Shown piece after piece: positions 14,485 through 14,984 of a stretch of DNA of 14,984 nucleotides. The notes beneath the pieces were generated by a model. That model searched no databases. It worked only from the letters and a program-made list of their open reading frames with translations, and was not told the origin of the DNA. The position numbers were made by a program, and so were the translations under genes. Position 1 is the stretch's first letter; each line of letters begins with the position of its first letter. This DNA comes from Trueperella sp. (GTDB lineage Bacteria > Actinomycetota > Actinomycetes > Actinomycetales > Actinomycetaceae), in contig JAAYGH010000202.1 of assembly GCA_012727825.1 (NCBI GenBank), positions 1-14,984 of the forward strand. Direction: 5' to 3'.

Positions 14485-14984
14485 ATGAACTCGACGATGA
14501 AATGGTCAGCGCCGCTCGCGCTGGGCCTCGTCATCCTCATCGCCTGGGTTTTCACCACTGAAACAGGGCTTGTGGGTAGCTGGGCGATACCGACGCCGGG
14601 CAGCGTGTGGGATCGAATCGCCTCCGGAATGTCCGACGGCTACCTCGTCGAGGCCGCCGTTCAAACCATGTACGAAGCACTTTTGGGCTGTCTTTTTGCC
14701 ACCATCATCGGTGTGCCGCTCGGGTTTGCCATCGCCCACTTTAAAATACTTTCCGCGTCAGTCCAGCCGTATCTCGCCGCCTCTCAAGCTATTCCAGCGG
14801 TCGCCGTCGCTCCGCTTCTCGTCCTATGGGTCGGCTATGGAACTACCCCGATCGTCGTGCTGTGCACGATCATGGTCATTTTTCCAATTATCATTAACAC
14901 CACTGTGGGCGTGCGTTCGATTGATCCGGATATCATCGGCGCAGCCCGCACGGACGGTGCCGGTTCCCTGCCGCTGCTCGCTCA
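14485..14984 (+). CDS. ribX: ABC transporter permease under FMN riboswitch control, probably RibX (5' part)
   Basis: The gene runs off the window; 166 codons are visible. It is an inner-membrane permease of the SsuC/TauC/ThiX type: an N-terminal helix (about 9-27), the periplasmic segment IPTPGSVWDRIASG typical of the family, helices at about 61-83, 100-118 and 122-140, and the EAA-loop motif reading GAARTDGAG (about 152-160) that contacts the ATPase. By sequence alone the substrate could be sulfonate, a thiamin precursor or another small molecule. The FMN riboswitch directly upstream points to riboflavin or a flavin precursor, as in the RibXY systems described for other bacteria. An ATPase and a binding protein should follow outside the window. 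Start ATG 14485 follows GGAAAGG by 4 bases. Confidence 0.75.
   Translation, partial: MNSTMKWSAPLALGLVILIAWVFTTETGLVGSWAIPTPGSVWDRIASGMSDGYLVEAAVQTMYEALLGCLFATIIGVPLGFAIAHFKILSASVQPYLAASQAIPAVAVAPLLVLWVGYGTTPIVVLCTIMVIFPIIINTTVGVRSIDPDIIGAARTDGAGSLPLLA

Noticed and set aside
1..14984. CRISPR arrays, insertion sequences, tRNA or rRNA genes, prophage or defence genes
   Set aside because: No repeat-spacer pattern, transposase, tRNA-like cloverleaf or rRNA block was seen; the window is filled with housekeeping genes.

Overview
The window is a compact housekeeping segment with every gene on the + strand. It comes from an actinobacterium (Actinomycetota), most likely a host-associated member of an Actinomycetaceae-like group. 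Pointers to the phylum are the actinobacterial integration host factor MihF, an EF-P with the PGKGP loop, a PriA without helicase motifs, an actinobacterial-type CoaBC, leaderless-looking promoters, and the order efp-nusB-carAB-mihF-gmk-rpoZ-coaBC-metK-priA-fmt-rsmB-rpe. The family-level guess is inference; no rRNA gene is present to settle it.

Layout. 1-274 is the C-terminal end of a heavy-metal P1B-type ATPase. efp and nusB (378/372-1456) overlap by one base and end in a strong intrinsic terminator. Next come a truncated carA (1543-1950) and a full-length carB (1950-5219), also overlapping by one base. After a 177-base gap come mihF, gmk and rpoZ. rpoZ ends in an intrinsic terminator that lies on the start region of coaBC. 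coaBC abuts metK, followed by priA, fmt (apparently leaderless), rsmB (overlapping fmt by 8 bases) and rpe (apparently leaderless). The window ends with a promoter, an FMN riboswitch and the first 166 codons of an ABC-transporter permease, probably RibX of a riboflavin-type importer.

Main observation. carA encodes only the N-terminal carbamoyl-phosphate-synthase small-chain domain (135 aa). The whole glutamine amidotransferase domain is absent, yet the gene has a strong Shine-Dalgarno site, an open frame and translational overlap with an apparently intact 1089-residue CarB. The genes that usually flank carAB in actinobacteria (pyrR-pyrB-pyrC before, pyrF after) are missing from this place. 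Together these suggest a remodelled carbamoyl-phosphate synthase that uses free ammonia, or a glutaminase encoded elsewhere, in a genome whose pyrimidine locus has eroded. The FMN riboswitch driving a transporter rather than rib biosynthesis genes fits the same scavenging lifestyle.

How the genes work together. The set covers translation (EF-P, Fmt, RsmB), transcription (NusB, omega), chromosome biology (MihF, PriA), and nucleotide and cofactor metabolism (CarAB, Gmk, CoaBC, MetK, Rpe, flavin uptake). No gap longer than 300 bases without a gene occurs; the longest are 5220-5396 and 14261-14484.
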